DNA of 16,178 bases from positions 1 through 16,178 of the forward strand of contig URGK01000062.1 in NCBI GenBank assembly GCA_900547295.1, written 5' to 3'. Under the pieces are notes generated by a model. It worked only from the letters and a program-made list of their open reading frames with translations, was not told where the DNA came from and ran no database searches. The translations under genes and the position numbers were made by a program. The DNA comes from an uncultured Eubacteriales bacterium. GTDB taxonomy: Bacteria; Bacillota; Clostridia; Peptostreptococcales; Anaerovoracaceae. The stretch's first letter is position 1. Each line of letters starts with the position of its first letter. Of the stretch, positions 1 through 6,513 are shown piece by piece.

Positions 1-55
1 AACCGTGGACACCCTGATTAAGAGTCAGGTGCTCTACCAACTGAGCTAATGGTGC
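1..55 (-). tRNA. tRNA-Lys (anticodon CUU), 3' end outside window
   Basis: Read on the minus strand the sequence starts GCACCAT (5' acceptor arm), then the D-arm GCTC-AGTTGGTA-GAGC, then a 5-bp anticodon stem CCTGA/TCAGG around the loop CTCTTAA. The anticodon is CTT (plus-strand 20-22), so it decodes lysine AAG. Only the 5' three quarters are present: the T-arm is cut by the window edge, so the 3' acceptor strand and any CCA cannot be checked. It has its own promoter 30-60 nt upstream. Confidence 0.95.
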
Positions 56-87
56 ATAACTGCTGTTTCGTGTACCGAACAATTAAG

Positions 88-116
88 AGTGTAACAAAAG
101 CAGAGATGTTTGTCAA
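88..116 (-). promoter_or_regulatory. Promoter of the tRNA-Lys gene
   Basis: On the minus strand a perfect -35 TTGACA (plus 111-116) is followed after exactly 17 nt by TACACT (plus 88-93), 5 of 6 matches to TATAAT. The predicted start at about 82 gives a leader of roughly 27 nt before the mature tRNA 5' end, which RNase P would remove. Confidence 0.8.
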
Positions 117-166
117 CAAAAACTTTGTAAAAAAACATTATTTTTTTAAATTCCTTAAATTTCCTC

Positions 167-195
167 ACATACTATTGAAACAATGAACCATAATA
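167..195 (+). promoter_or_regulatory. Possible forespore sigma-G-type promoter
   Basis: CATAATA at 189-195 fits the sigma-G -10 consensus CATWHTA. ACATA at 167-171 matches 4 of 5 positions of the -35 consensus GHATR, with a 17-nt spacer. No good sigma-A promoter is visible before the small gene that follows. The motif is short and AT-rich, so a chance match is quite possible. Confidence 0.25.
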
Positions 196-216
196 GTGAA
201 TGAGGAGGGATTAGAT

Positions 217-333
217 ATGAAAAATTCAAACCAGACAAACAGTAAAATGAGTGAGAAAAACAGCAGAAAAGCAAGAGCTGCTGTCAGCGAGAAAAGCCAG
301 TCAGACAATACTGAAACTGACAGAAAAAACTGA
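217..333 (+). CDS. Small hydrophilic basic peptide (38 aa), unknown function
   Basis: A 38-codon frame starts at ATG 217, 8 nt after the strong ribosome site AGGAGGG, and ends at TGA 331. The peptide has no hydrophobic stretch, no Cys and no aromatic residue. It is made mainly of Asn, Ser, Lys, Glu, Gln and Thr, beginning MKNSNQTNSK and ending TETDRKN. That composition is like the very short spore-associated proteins of Firmicutes (SspN/SspO/SspP-type or other forespore small proteins), but I do not recognise a specific family. A canonical RBS at the right distance and a hairpin terminator 50 nt downstream support a real, single-gene transcript. It could instead be a disordered nucleic-acid-binding peptide, or a chance frame behind an SD-like run. 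Confidence 0.6.
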   Translation: MKNSNQTNSKMSEKNSRKARAAVSEKSQSDNTETDRKN

Positions 334-382
334 CGGTAAAAGAATCAGACAAAAAGAGCTGGGCTAATCCCTCGTTTAATAT

Positions 383-409
383 AGAGCGGAACTCACCCCG
401 CTCTTTTTG
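383..409 (+). terminator. Rho-independent terminator after the small peptide gene
   Basis: AGAGCGG (383-389) pairs with CCGCTCT (398-404) around an 8-nt loop, followed by a T-rich run to 415. A second segment upstream, 350-359, is exactly complementary to 400-409 (10 bp) and would compete with the terminator hairpin for the same 3' strand. Confidence 0.8.
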
Positions 410-430
410 TTTTTGTACTTTCTTGTTTTA

Positions 431-460
431 TGTATACATTAAGTTTGCGAAATGTATACA
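431..460. promoter_or_regulatory. Perfect inverted repeat, operator-like
   Basis: TGTATACATT (431-440) and its exact reverse complement AATGTATACA (451-460) are separated by 10 nt. Each arm itself contains the 8-bp palindrome TGTATACA, so the site is two copies of a palindromic half-site whose centres are 22 bp apart, about two helical turns. That geometry fits cooperative binding by a dimeric regulator better than an RNA hairpin, since no T-run follows. It lies 120 bp upstream of the decarboxylase beta subunit start. The regulator is unknown. Confidence 0.55.
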
Positions 461-479
461 GTATTAATTACAAATCGGC

Positions 480-508
480 TTGTAAAAAACAAACCCCTGT
501 GGTAGTAT
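480..508 (+). promoter_or_regulatory. Weak candidate promoter for the decarboxylase beta gene
   Basis: TTGTAA (480-485), a 17-nt spacer and TAGTAT (503-508) are the best sigma-A-like pair before the gene, each with 4 of 6 consensus bases. The predicted start at about 515 would leave a 65-nt leader. The inverted repeat at 431-460 would then sit upstream of the -35, where an activator could bind. Confidence 0.35.
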
Positions 509-580
509 TTTAGCGGTATTTAAGTACGATGAATAATTTTACCGATACCGAGAAATATATAGTTAAAGGAGATGGAAAAA

Positions 581-1744
581 ATGTTACTGGAAACATTACA
601 GGGTTTCGTGCATAGCATGGGTATAGCAAATCTTGGCTATCAGAACGCAATTATGATCGTTGTGTCATTCATTTTTCTATATCTTGCTATCAGACACGGA
701 TTTGAGCCATTACTGCTTATACCTATAGCATTCGGTATGCTTTTATCAAACCTGCCGCTTGCTGATGTGTTTATTCACGACTATACGATTGAGGCCGGAA
801 CAAAAATGATAGACTCCCTATCCAATGCCGGCATACTCACAGTCTTTTATACCTTGAAACCGGTGCTGCCGTCATTGATATTTCTCGGTGTTGGCGCAAT
901 GACCGACTTCGGACCGCTGATTGCAAATCCTAAATCACTGATTATGGGTGCAGCGGCTCAGTTTGGTATATTTATAGCATTTTATCTTGCAATTATTTTA
1001 GGATTCAATGCACAGGAAGCAGCATCAATCGGCATTATCGGCGGTGCTGACGGTCCTACAGCTATTTATCTGACAAGCAAGCTTGCTCCTAATCTTCTGG
1101 GCGCTATTGCGGTGGCGGCATATTCATATATGGCGCTTGTACCTGTAATACAGCCGCCTATTATGAAGCTGTTCACCACTCCAAAAGAAAGACTTATCAG
1201 AATGCAGCAGCTCAGACCTGTGACACAGAGAGAAAAAATCCTCTTCCCTATAGTTGTAACAGTTCTCTGCGTATTACTGCTTCCTGCGGCAGCTCCGCTC
1301 ATCGGATGTCTGATGCTCGGCAATCTGTTCAAAGAAAGCGGCGCTACGGCAAGGCTTTCAGACACAGCTCAGAATGCTATGATGAATATCGTTACTATTA
1401 TGCTCGGCCTTGCAGTAGGCGCTTCAGCTACAGGTGACACTTTCATCACAGCAGAAACACTCAAAATCGTTGTTCTCGGCGTTGTTGCATTTTCATGCGG
1501 GACACTGGGCGGCGTTCTCATTGCAAAGCTTATGAACGTGCTTACAGGCGGCAAAATCAATCCGCTTATCGGTTCGGCAGGCGTATCTGCAGTACCTATG
1601 GCAGCAAGAGTATCCCAGAAGGTAGGCAGCAGCTACGATCCGGGCAACTTCCTGCTGATGCATGCAATGGGACCAAACGTTGCAGGCGTTATAGGCTCTG
1701 CCGTAGCGGCAGCAGTAATGCTTTCAATGTTCGGAGGATACTAA
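581..1744 (+). CDS. Na+-translocating decarboxylase, beta subunit (OadB/GcdB/MmdB family)
   Basis: Integral membrane subunit that couples decarboxylation of a carboxybiotin to Na+ export in oxaloacetate, glutaconyl-CoA or methylmalonyl-CoA decarboxylases. The 387-aa product has the family's multi-helix profile and hallmark segments: GAMTDFGPLIANP near residue 105-117, IGIIGGADGPTAIY near 150-163 (its Asp, here 157, is the Na+-binding Asp of the family), GSAGVSAVP near 330, and HAMGPNVAGVIGSA near the C-terminus. I start at ATG 581 because AAAGGAG (565-571) lies 9 nt before it; the ATG at 572 overlaps that ribosome site. No alpha, gamma/delta or biotin-carrier gene is adjacent, so which substrate it serves cannot be told. 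A terminator follows, making it a single-gene unit here. Confidence 0.93.
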   Translation: MLLETLQGFVHSMGIANLGYQNAIMIVVSFIFLYLAIRHGFEPLLLIPIAFGMLLSNLPLADVFIHDYTIEAGTKMIDSLSNAGILTVFYTLKPVLPSLIFLGVGAMTDFGPLIANPKSLIMGAAAQFGIFIAFYLAIILGFNAQEAASIGIIGGADGPTAIYLTSKLAPNLLGAIAVAAYSYMALVPVIQPPIMKLFTTPKERLIRMQQLRPVTQREKILFPIVVTVLCVLLLPAAAPLIGCLMLGNLFKESGATARLSDTAQNAMMNIVTIMLGLAVGASATGDTFITAETLKIVVLGVVAFSCGTLGGVLIAKLMNVLTGGKINPLIGSAGVSAVPMAARVSQKVGSSYDPGNFLLMHAMGPNVAGVIGSAVAAAVMLSMFGGY

Positions 1745-1784
1745 AAACTTTAAATACAATCTCTAAATCATTTTTATACCACTC

Positions 1785-1812
1785 GGGGGGCTTGCTCAGG
1801 CAAGGCCCTTTT
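1785..1812 (+). terminator. Rho-independent terminator of the decarboxylase beta gene
   Basis: CTTGC (1791-1795) pairs with GCAAG (1800-1804) around a 4-nt loop. The stem extends by GGG with CCC across one bulged G, and TTTT follows. Confidence 0.75.
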
Positions 1813-1897
1813 CCGTATATATATGCGGCTTTTAACCTTTTTAGTGTGAATACTGCGAAAATATTGAAAAACACAGTTCCTCAGTGGTAGAAAAGGA

Positions 1898-1926
1898 TTG
1901 CAATAAAAAAATATAGATGATATACT
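1898..1926 (+). promoter_or_regulatory. Promoter of the EF-G-like gene
   Basis: TTGCAA (1898-1903), a 17-nt spacer and TATACT (1921-1926) form a good sigma-A promoter. The start at about 1933 leaves a leader of roughly 30 nt with the ribosome site AGGAGGT at 1952-1958. Confidence 0.8.
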
Positions 1927-1964
1927 AATACTACTATGTGAAAATAAATTTAGGAGGTCTTAGC

Positions 1965-3890
1965 ATGAAAGGCTATACAAGCGACACTATAAGAAACGTT
2001 GCATTATTAGGTCACGGTGGTGCTGGTAAAACTACATTCCTCGAAGCAGCATTACTTGCGACAAAGGTTATAAACAGATTAGGTAAGGTTGAAGACGGAA
2101 ACACAGTATCCGACTACGATAAGATGGAAAAAGAAAAAGGCTATTCAATCGGCACATCTATCGTTCCTGTAGAATACAACAAGGTTAAAATCAATTTCCT
2201 TGATACTCCGGGTTTCTTTGACTTCATCGGTGAAGTAAACGGAGCATTAAGAGCTGTAGAAGCAGCAGCAATCGTAGTTGATGCACAGTCAGGTATTCAG
2301 GTTGGTACCGAAAAAGCGTGGGATTCCTGCAAAAAAGCTGATATGCCAAGATTCTTCATTTTAAATAAGATCGACAAAGAAAACGTTGATACAGCAGCAC
2401 TGGTAGACGAATTAAAGGCTAAGTTCGGTTCATCTGTAGTTACTTTAGATGACAGAGAGTCATTAGAAGAAGAAGTAGCAGGTACTGACGAAGAGCTTAT
2501 GGAATACTACCTTGAAAATATGGAACTTACAGACGAACAGTTTGCAAAGGGCCTTTCAACAGGTATCGCAAGCGGAGATATCGTTCCTGTATTTGAATGC
2601 TCATCAGTAACAGGAGACAAGATTACAGACGTACTTGAATCAATCGTTAAATACGTTCCTACAGCAACAGGCAAGGAATACGAAACAACAGAGGGCGAAA
2701 CAGTTAAATGTGATCCTAACGGCAAGATGGCAGCACTGGTTTTCAAGACTATTGCAGACCCGTTCCTTGGTAAGATTTCACTTGCAAAGGTTATCTCAGG
2801 CAAAATCTCAACAGGTATGGAAGCATACAACACAAGAGCAGAGAAAGCTGAGAAGCTGGGTTCAGTATTCTTCTTAAGAGGTAACACTCAGGGAGAGGCA
2901 CCGTCAGTATCAGCAGGCGACATCGTTGCATTTGCAAAGCTGCAGTACACTCAGACAGGCGACACACTCTGTGACAAATCAGCACAGGTTACATTCCCGC
3001 CAATAGAATTCCCTGCACCGTCACTTTACAAGGCAGTAGAAGCAGCTGGCAAGGGCGAGGACGAAAAGGTTGGAACAGGTCTCCACAAGCTGATGGAAGA
3101 AGATCCGTCATTCGTATTTGAAAGAAACGTTGAAACTCATCAGTCACTCCTCGGAGGCCAGGGAGAAATTCAGCTTGGAATAATCACAGCTAAGTTAAAG
3201 GATAAATTCGGCGTAGAGGTTAAAGAAGTTCCTCAGAAGATAGCTTACAGAGAAACAATCAAAGGTAACTCAGATGTTCAGGGTAAGCACAAGAAACAGT
3301 CAGGCGGAGCAGGACAGTACGGTGACGTTCATATCAGATTCTCACCTTCACAGGAAGAATTCGAATTCAGTGAAGAACTGTTCGGCGGCTCAATTCCTAA
3401 GAACTATGTTCCTGCAGTTGAAAAAGGACTCAGAGAATGTATGGAAAAGGGACCTCTTGCAGGATGCAAGGTAGTAAACATCAAAGCCGTATTATATGAT
3501 GGTTCATACCACGATGTAGACTCAAACGAAATGGCATTCAAGATTGCAGCATCACTTGCATTCAAAAAAGGTATCGTTGAAGCTAAGCCTTGTCTGCTTG
3601 AACCTGTAATGCATCTTGACATCATCGTTCCTGATGATTACATGGGAGATGTAATGGGGGATATGAACAAGAGAAGAGGTAAGATACTCGGCATGGAACC
3701 TCAGGCAGGCGGCGGACAGAAGCTTATGGCGGAAGCTCCGCAGGCAGAACTCTTTGACTATGCTATCACATTAAGATCAATGACACAGGCGAGAGGAAGC
3801 TTCACAATGCATTTCGAAAGATATGAAGAAGTTCCTGCACAGCTTGCCGAAAAGATCATAGCACAGCACAAGGCTGAAGAAGAAGAATAG
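1965..3890 (+). CDS. fusA: Elongation factor G-like GTPase (EF-G2 type)
   Basis: Cytoplasmic translational GTPase of the EF-G family. The product is 641 aa from ATG 1965, chosen because AGGAGGT (1952-1958) is 6 nt upstream; an in-frame GTG at 1938 would lie inside the predicted leader. G motifs: P-loop GHGGAGKTT (residues 16-24), DTPGF (80-84), NKID (134-137). Domains II to V follow, with the family-typical GQYGDVHIRF segment in domain IV and a C-terminal GRGxIxxME-like segment (here KRRGKILGME). The P-loop starts GHGGAGKT rather than the canonical AHVDAGKT or AHIDAGKT of EF-G, and switch I reads EKEKGYSI instead of EQERGITI. Both mark the EF-G2/paralogue branch, whose role (translocation at some step, or a stress or recycling role) is not settled. 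It is therefore probably not the sole fusA; no rpsL/rpsG/tuf genes are adjacent. It is slightly shorter than canonical EF-G (about 690 aa). Confidence 0.92.
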   Translation: MKGYTSDTIRNVALLGHGGAGKTTFLEAALLATKVINRLGKVEDGNTVSDYDKMEKEKGYSIGTSIVPVEYNKVKINFLDTPGFFDFIGEVNGALRAVEAAAIVVDAQSGIQVGTEKAWDSCKKADMPRFFILNKIDKENVDTAALVDELKAKFGSSVVTLDDRESLEEEVAGTDEELMEYYLENMELTDEQFAKGLSTGIASGDIVPVFECSSVTGDKITDVLESIVKYVPTATGKEYETTEGETVKCDPNGKMAALVFKTIADPFLGKISLAKVISGKISTGMEAYNTRAEKAEKLGSVFFLRGNTQGEAPSVSAGDIVAFAKLQYTQTGDTLCDKSAQVTFPPIEFPAPSLYKAVEAAGKGEDEKVGTGLHKLMEEDPSFVFERNVETHQSLLGGQGEIQLGIITAKLKDKFGVEVKEVPQKIAYRETIKGNSDVQGKHKKQSGGAGQYGDVHIRFSPSQEEFEFSEELFGGSIPKNYVPAVEKGLRECMEKGPLAGCKVVNIKAVLYDGSYHDVDSNEMAFKIAASLAFKKGIVEAKPCLLEPVMHLDIIVPDDYMGDVMGDMNKRRGKILGMEPQAGGGQKLMAEAPQAELFDYAITLRSMTQARGSFTMHFERYEEVPAQLAEKIIAQHKAEEEE

Positions 3891-3935
3891 AAATTTAATT
3901 CTCTTATTCAGAGAAGCTGTCAGTAATGAAACCGG

Positions 3936-3981
3936 GACCTTGACATTTGTCTTAACGGGGCAGATGTCTAAGGTCTTTTTT
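3936..3981 (+). terminator. Terminator/attenuator hairpin between EF-G-like gene and terC
   Basis: GACCTT (3936-3941) pairs with AAGGTC (3970-3975), and inner bases ACAT and TG pair with ATGT and CA, giving a long hairpin followed by TTTTTT (3976-3981). A smaller hairpin precedes it (TTCTCT 3899-3904 with AGAGAA 3910-3915). The U-run ends only 4 nt before the ribosome site of terC, so besides ending the upstream transcript this could act as an attenuator for terC. Confidence 0.75.
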
Positions 3982-3999
3982 AGGCAAAGGAGGTACGAG

Positions 4000-4836
4000 A
4001 TGCGTGAGGTGAAACACTCGCTTAAATGGGTTTTCATATGGATGCTGATTGCATGCGCATTCGGAGCAGGAATATATTTTCTTGAGGGCAGTGATAAATG
4101 CCTTGAGTTCTTTGCAGGCTATCTTATTGAATTCAGTCTCAGCATGGATAATCTGTTTGTATTTATATCCATATTTATGGCATACGGCATAGTGGAACAT
4201 GCGCAGCACAGAGTTTTAAACTATGGAATTATAGGGGCTATAATTCTCCGCTTCATATTTATCTTTGCGGGCATTGCCATTGTAAACGCTCTTGAATGGA
4301 TACTCTATATCTTTGGCGTAATTCTTATCATCAACGGCATCAGGATGTGGAAAGAAGAAGAGGAAAAGGACCCTCACGACAGTAAGATAATAAAGGGGAT
4401 AAGCAAAGTGCTTCCTATGACAAGGGATTTACACGGCGAGAAATTTATGATAACCGAAAACGGCAAAAAACTTTTCACGCCGCTGTTTGCAATTCTCTGC
4501 CTTATAGAATTTTCCGATATAATTTTTGCGGTGGATTCGGTGCCTGCTGTATTTTCTGTATCAAAGGACCCGTTTATAGTCTACTCATCAAACATATTTG
4601 CAATACTGGGCTTAAGACAGCTTTTCTTTGTGGTTGAGCATATGCGCAGGAGATTTGAATATGTCAAATACGGCGTCGGCCTGATACTCATATTTACAGG
4701 AGTCAAGCTGCTGGCTCTGATATTCCATTTTGAAATATCAATCCCTGTATCGATAGGCTTCATATTCGGAATACTTGCCCTGAGCATTATAATCTCGGTT
4801 ATAATATCGGGAAAAAAAGAAAAATCAAAACGGTAA
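4000..4836 (+). CDS. TerC/Alx-family integral membrane protein
   Basis: Polytopic membrane protein of the TerC family. Characterised relatives (Alx, YkoY, YceF) export Mn2+ or help load metal onto secreted enzymes, so a metal-export role is likely but not proven here. The 278-aa product starts at ATG 4000, 6 nt after AAAGGAGG. It has about seven to eight hydrophobic helices and the family's acidic intramembrane motifs: E44 and D50-N51 in the segment IEFSLSMDN, and E170, D173 and D179 in IEFSDIIFAVDSVPAVF. A charged cytoplasmic loop (about 118-157) separates two halves, and a lysine-rich tail ends the protein. No yybP-ykoY Mn riboswitch core is recognisable in the short leader, although a terminator-like hairpin lies right before the RBS. 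It forms a single-gene unit closed by its own terminator. Confidence 0.9.
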   Translation: MREVKHSLKWVFIWMLIACAFGAGIYFLEGSDKCLEFFAGYLIEFSLSMDNLFVFISIFMAYGIVEHAQHRVLNYGIIGAIILRFIFIFAGIAIVNALEWILYIFGVILIINGIRMWKEEEEKDPHDSKIIKGISKVLPMTRDLHGEKFMITENGKKLFTPLFAILCLIEFSDIIFAVDSVPAVFSVSKDPFIVYSSNIFAILGLRQLFFVVEHMRRRFEYVKYGVGLILIFTGVKLLALIFHFEISIPVSIGFIFGILALSIIISVIISGKKEKSKR

Positions 4837-4842
4837 CAGATG

Positions 4843-4881
4843 TCTTCGGGAGACTTGCACAGGACTTCCGGAGATTTTTTT
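4843..4881 (+). terminator. Rho-independent terminator of terC
   Basis: TCTTCGGGA (4843-4851) pairs fully with TTCCGGAGA (4866-4874), with two G-U pairs, around a 14-nt loop. Seven T follow (4875-4881). Confidence 0.85.
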
Positions 4882-4890
4882 AATAGACTA

Positions 4891-4919
4891 TAGACAAGCA
4901 GGGCTTGTTCTGATATATT
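4891..4919 (+). promoter_or_regulatory. Promoter of radA
   Basis: TAGACA (4891-4896), a 17-nt spacer and TATATT (4914-4919) each match the sigma-A consensus at 5 of 6 positions. The predicted start at about 4926 falls at the edge of a palindrome that resembles a LexA box. Confidence 0.75.
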
Positions 4920-4938
4920 AATAACAGAACAAATGTTC
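4905..4938. promoter_or_regulatory. Nested inverted repeats at the radA start site; LexA-box-like
   Basis: GAACAAATGTTC (4927-4938) fits the core of the Gram-positive LexA/DinR box GAAC-RNRY-GTTY; the flanking C and G of the full consensus are missing (A on both sides). It covers about +1 to +12 of the predicted transcript, a position suited to repression. A second perfect inverted repeat, TTGTTCTG (4905-4912) with CAGAACAA (4925-4932), brackets the -10 and shares its right arm with the first. Confidence 0.5.
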
Positions 4939-4952
4939 ACAAGGAGGGTGCT

Positions 4953-6329
4953 ATGGCCAAAAAACCTAAAACAGTATTTGTATGTCAGGAATGTGGATAT
5001 GAGAGTCCCAAATGGATGGGACAGTGCATCTGCGGCGCGTGGAACAGCTTTGTAGAGGAGAAAGTGCAGACAGAGGCGGCAGGCGACAGGAGAGGCCGCA
5101 GCACGGACCAGACAAGGCGCAAATCCGAAAAGCTTGCAGAGATAAGCTCAGAAACCCATGAGAGAATAGATACAGGCATAGGAGAACTTAACAGAGTTCT
5201 CGGAGGCGGTCTTGTCAAAGGCTCGCTCACCCTTATTACAGGTGAGCCGGGCATAGGCAAATCAACCCTGATACTTCAGGCTGCGGCCAATATTGCGCGA
5301 AGCGAGGGCAGTGTGCTTTATGTTTCCGGAGAGGAGTCCGAGGAACAGGTCAAGCTGCGTGCAGACAGGATATGTCCCGATATTCCTCAGAACCTGTATA
5401 TACTTGCAGAGACCAATATGACAAATGTGGATCTGGCGGCGCAGGAGCTTAAACCAAGCTTTGTGATTATCGACTCCATACAGACTATGTTTACGCCTGA
5501 TATAGACTCGGCGCCCGGCAGTGTGTCACAGGTCAGAACCTGCGGTAATGAGCTTATGAAGCTTGGCAAGGTATATAATATTCCGATATTCATAGTTGCT
5601 CATGTTACCAAATCAGGAGAGCTTGCAGGCCCTAAGACAGTAGAGCATATGGTTGACTGCGTGCTCGACTTCAAGGGTGAGAGAAATCAGGAAATCAGAA
5701 TACTGCGCTGCTACAAAAACAGATTTGGCAATACCAGTGAAATAGGCGCTTTTGAAATGGCGCAGCAGGGGCTTATCGAGATTGAGAATCTGTCAAAGAC
5801 TTTCCTTGAGGACGTGGAGGACGGTATAGAGGGAGCCATAGTTACAGCCGTATACGAGGGCTCAAGACCGCTGCTTCTAGAGGTGCAGGCCTTATCCTCG
5901 GCAGCCAATGTGGGCTTTGCCAGGAGAAGCGCCATAGGCGTGGATTTTGCAAGACTTAATATGATAATAGCGGTTCTGGAGAAAAAGGCAGGACTGTCGC
6001 TTCTCAACGAAGATATATATGTAAACATAGTGGGAGGCCTTAAACCTGAGGGCACATACATTGACCTTGCGGTAGCGCTTGCCATATATTCCACCTACAG
6101 AGGCATGGCGGCTCCTGCAAGGACTATAGTCATAGGTGAGATAGGGCTGACAGGAGAGCTGCGTACAGTACAAAACGCTGACAAGATAGTCAGAGAGGCT
6201 GTCAGAATGGGCTTTAAACAGATTATTATGCCTGTTAAAAACGCTGAGAGAATTAAGCCTGCGGGCGAGATGAAGATTATAGGGGTTAAGAACATTCAGG
6301 AGGCTATCAGAGTGTTCAAGAACTGCTGA
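4953..6329 (+). CDS. radA: DNA repair protein RadA
   Basis: RadA (Sms) is a RecA-related ATPase that promotes branch migration of recombination intermediates in DNA repair. The 458-aa length is typical. Visible in order: N-terminal zinc finger C11-x2-C14 ... C25-x-C27; Walker A GEPGIGKST (97-105); a Walker B-like FVIIDSIQTM (170-179); the RadA signature KNRFG (255-259); and a C-terminal Lon-protease-like domain (about 285-458) including the GGLKPEGTYIDLAVALAI region. The start ATG 4953 has AAGGAGGG (4941-4948) in front. The second zinc-finger pair is C-x-C where most RadA proteins have C-x2-C. The gene stands alone, with a promoter carrying a LexA-box-like site, so induction by DNA damage is plausible. 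Confidence 0.97.
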   Translation: MAKKPKTVFVCQECGYESPKWMGQCICGAWNSFVEEKVQTEAAGDRRGRSTDQTRRKSEKLAEISSETHERIDTGIGELNRVLGGGLVKGSLTLITGEPGIGKSTLILQAAANIARSEGSVLYVSGEESEEQVKLRADRICPDIPQNLYILAETNMTNVDLAAQELKPSFVIIDSIQTMFTPDIDSAPGSVSQVRTCGNELMKLGKVYNIPIFIVAHVTKSGELAGPKTVEHMVDCVLDFKGERNQEIRILRCYKNRFGNTSEIGAFEMAQQGLIEIENLSKTFLEDVEDGIEGAIVTAVYEGSRPLLLEVQALSSAANVGFARRSAIGVDFARLNMIIAVLEKKAGLSLLNEDIYVNIVGGLKPEGTYIDLAVALAIYSTYRGMAAPARTIVIGEIGLTGELRTVQNADKIVREAVRMGFKQIIMPVKNAERIKPAGEMKIIGVKNIQEAIRVFKNC

Positions 6330-6386
6330 CAGTGACAATAAAGTTTAGAGACAGGAAATATAGGTCAGATAAAGTACATTATATTC

Positions 6387-6406
6387 GGAGCGGAAGAAAC
6401 CGCTCC
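6387..6406 (+). terminator. Hairpin downstream of radA, possible weak terminator
   Basis: GGAGCGG (6387-6393) pairs with CCGCTCC (6400-6406) around 6 nt. Only a broken T-run (ATTTATAG) follows, so it may be a weak terminator or a 3'-end stabiliser. Confidence 0.5.
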
Positions 6407-6475
6407 ATTTATAGTTTATGTAATATATTTATTATTATCCGATGCCGGGCTATGAAGCAGGCCGTAGCAGCAAAC

Positions 6476-6513
6476 AAAAATAACCGCCAAGTGTCAAAGA
6501 TGCGGTTGTTTTT
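6476..6513. terminator. Bidirectional terminator between convergent radA and pan operon
   Basis: AAAAATAACCGC (6476-6487) pairs with GCGGTTGTTTTT (6502-6513), a 12-bp stem with one T-G pair. The A/T ends provide U-runs in both directions. A third segment, ACAACCGC (6528-6535), could pair with 6502-6509 instead. The rest of the 370-bp gap 6330-6699 is AT-rich, with no gene I can support. Confidence 0.7.

Noticed and set aside
572..580. ATG 572 as start of the decarboxylase beta subunit
   Set aside because: It overlaps the AAAGGAG ribosome site; ATG 581 is correctly spaced.
1495..1890. A 131-codon frame overlapping the end of the decarboxylase gene
   Set aside because: Out-of-frame shadow of the beta subunit that continues through its terminator; no ribosome site.
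1938..1964. GTG start for the EF-G-like protein at 1938
   Set aside because: It would lie about 5 nt after the predicted transcript start with no ribosome site; ATG 1965 has AGGAGGT at ideal distance.
3890..3999. yybP-ykoY Mn2+ riboswitch before terC
   Set aside because: TerC genes often have one, but the leader is only about 100 nt and I could not find the conserved GGGGAGUAG-type core; only terminator-like hairpins are visible.
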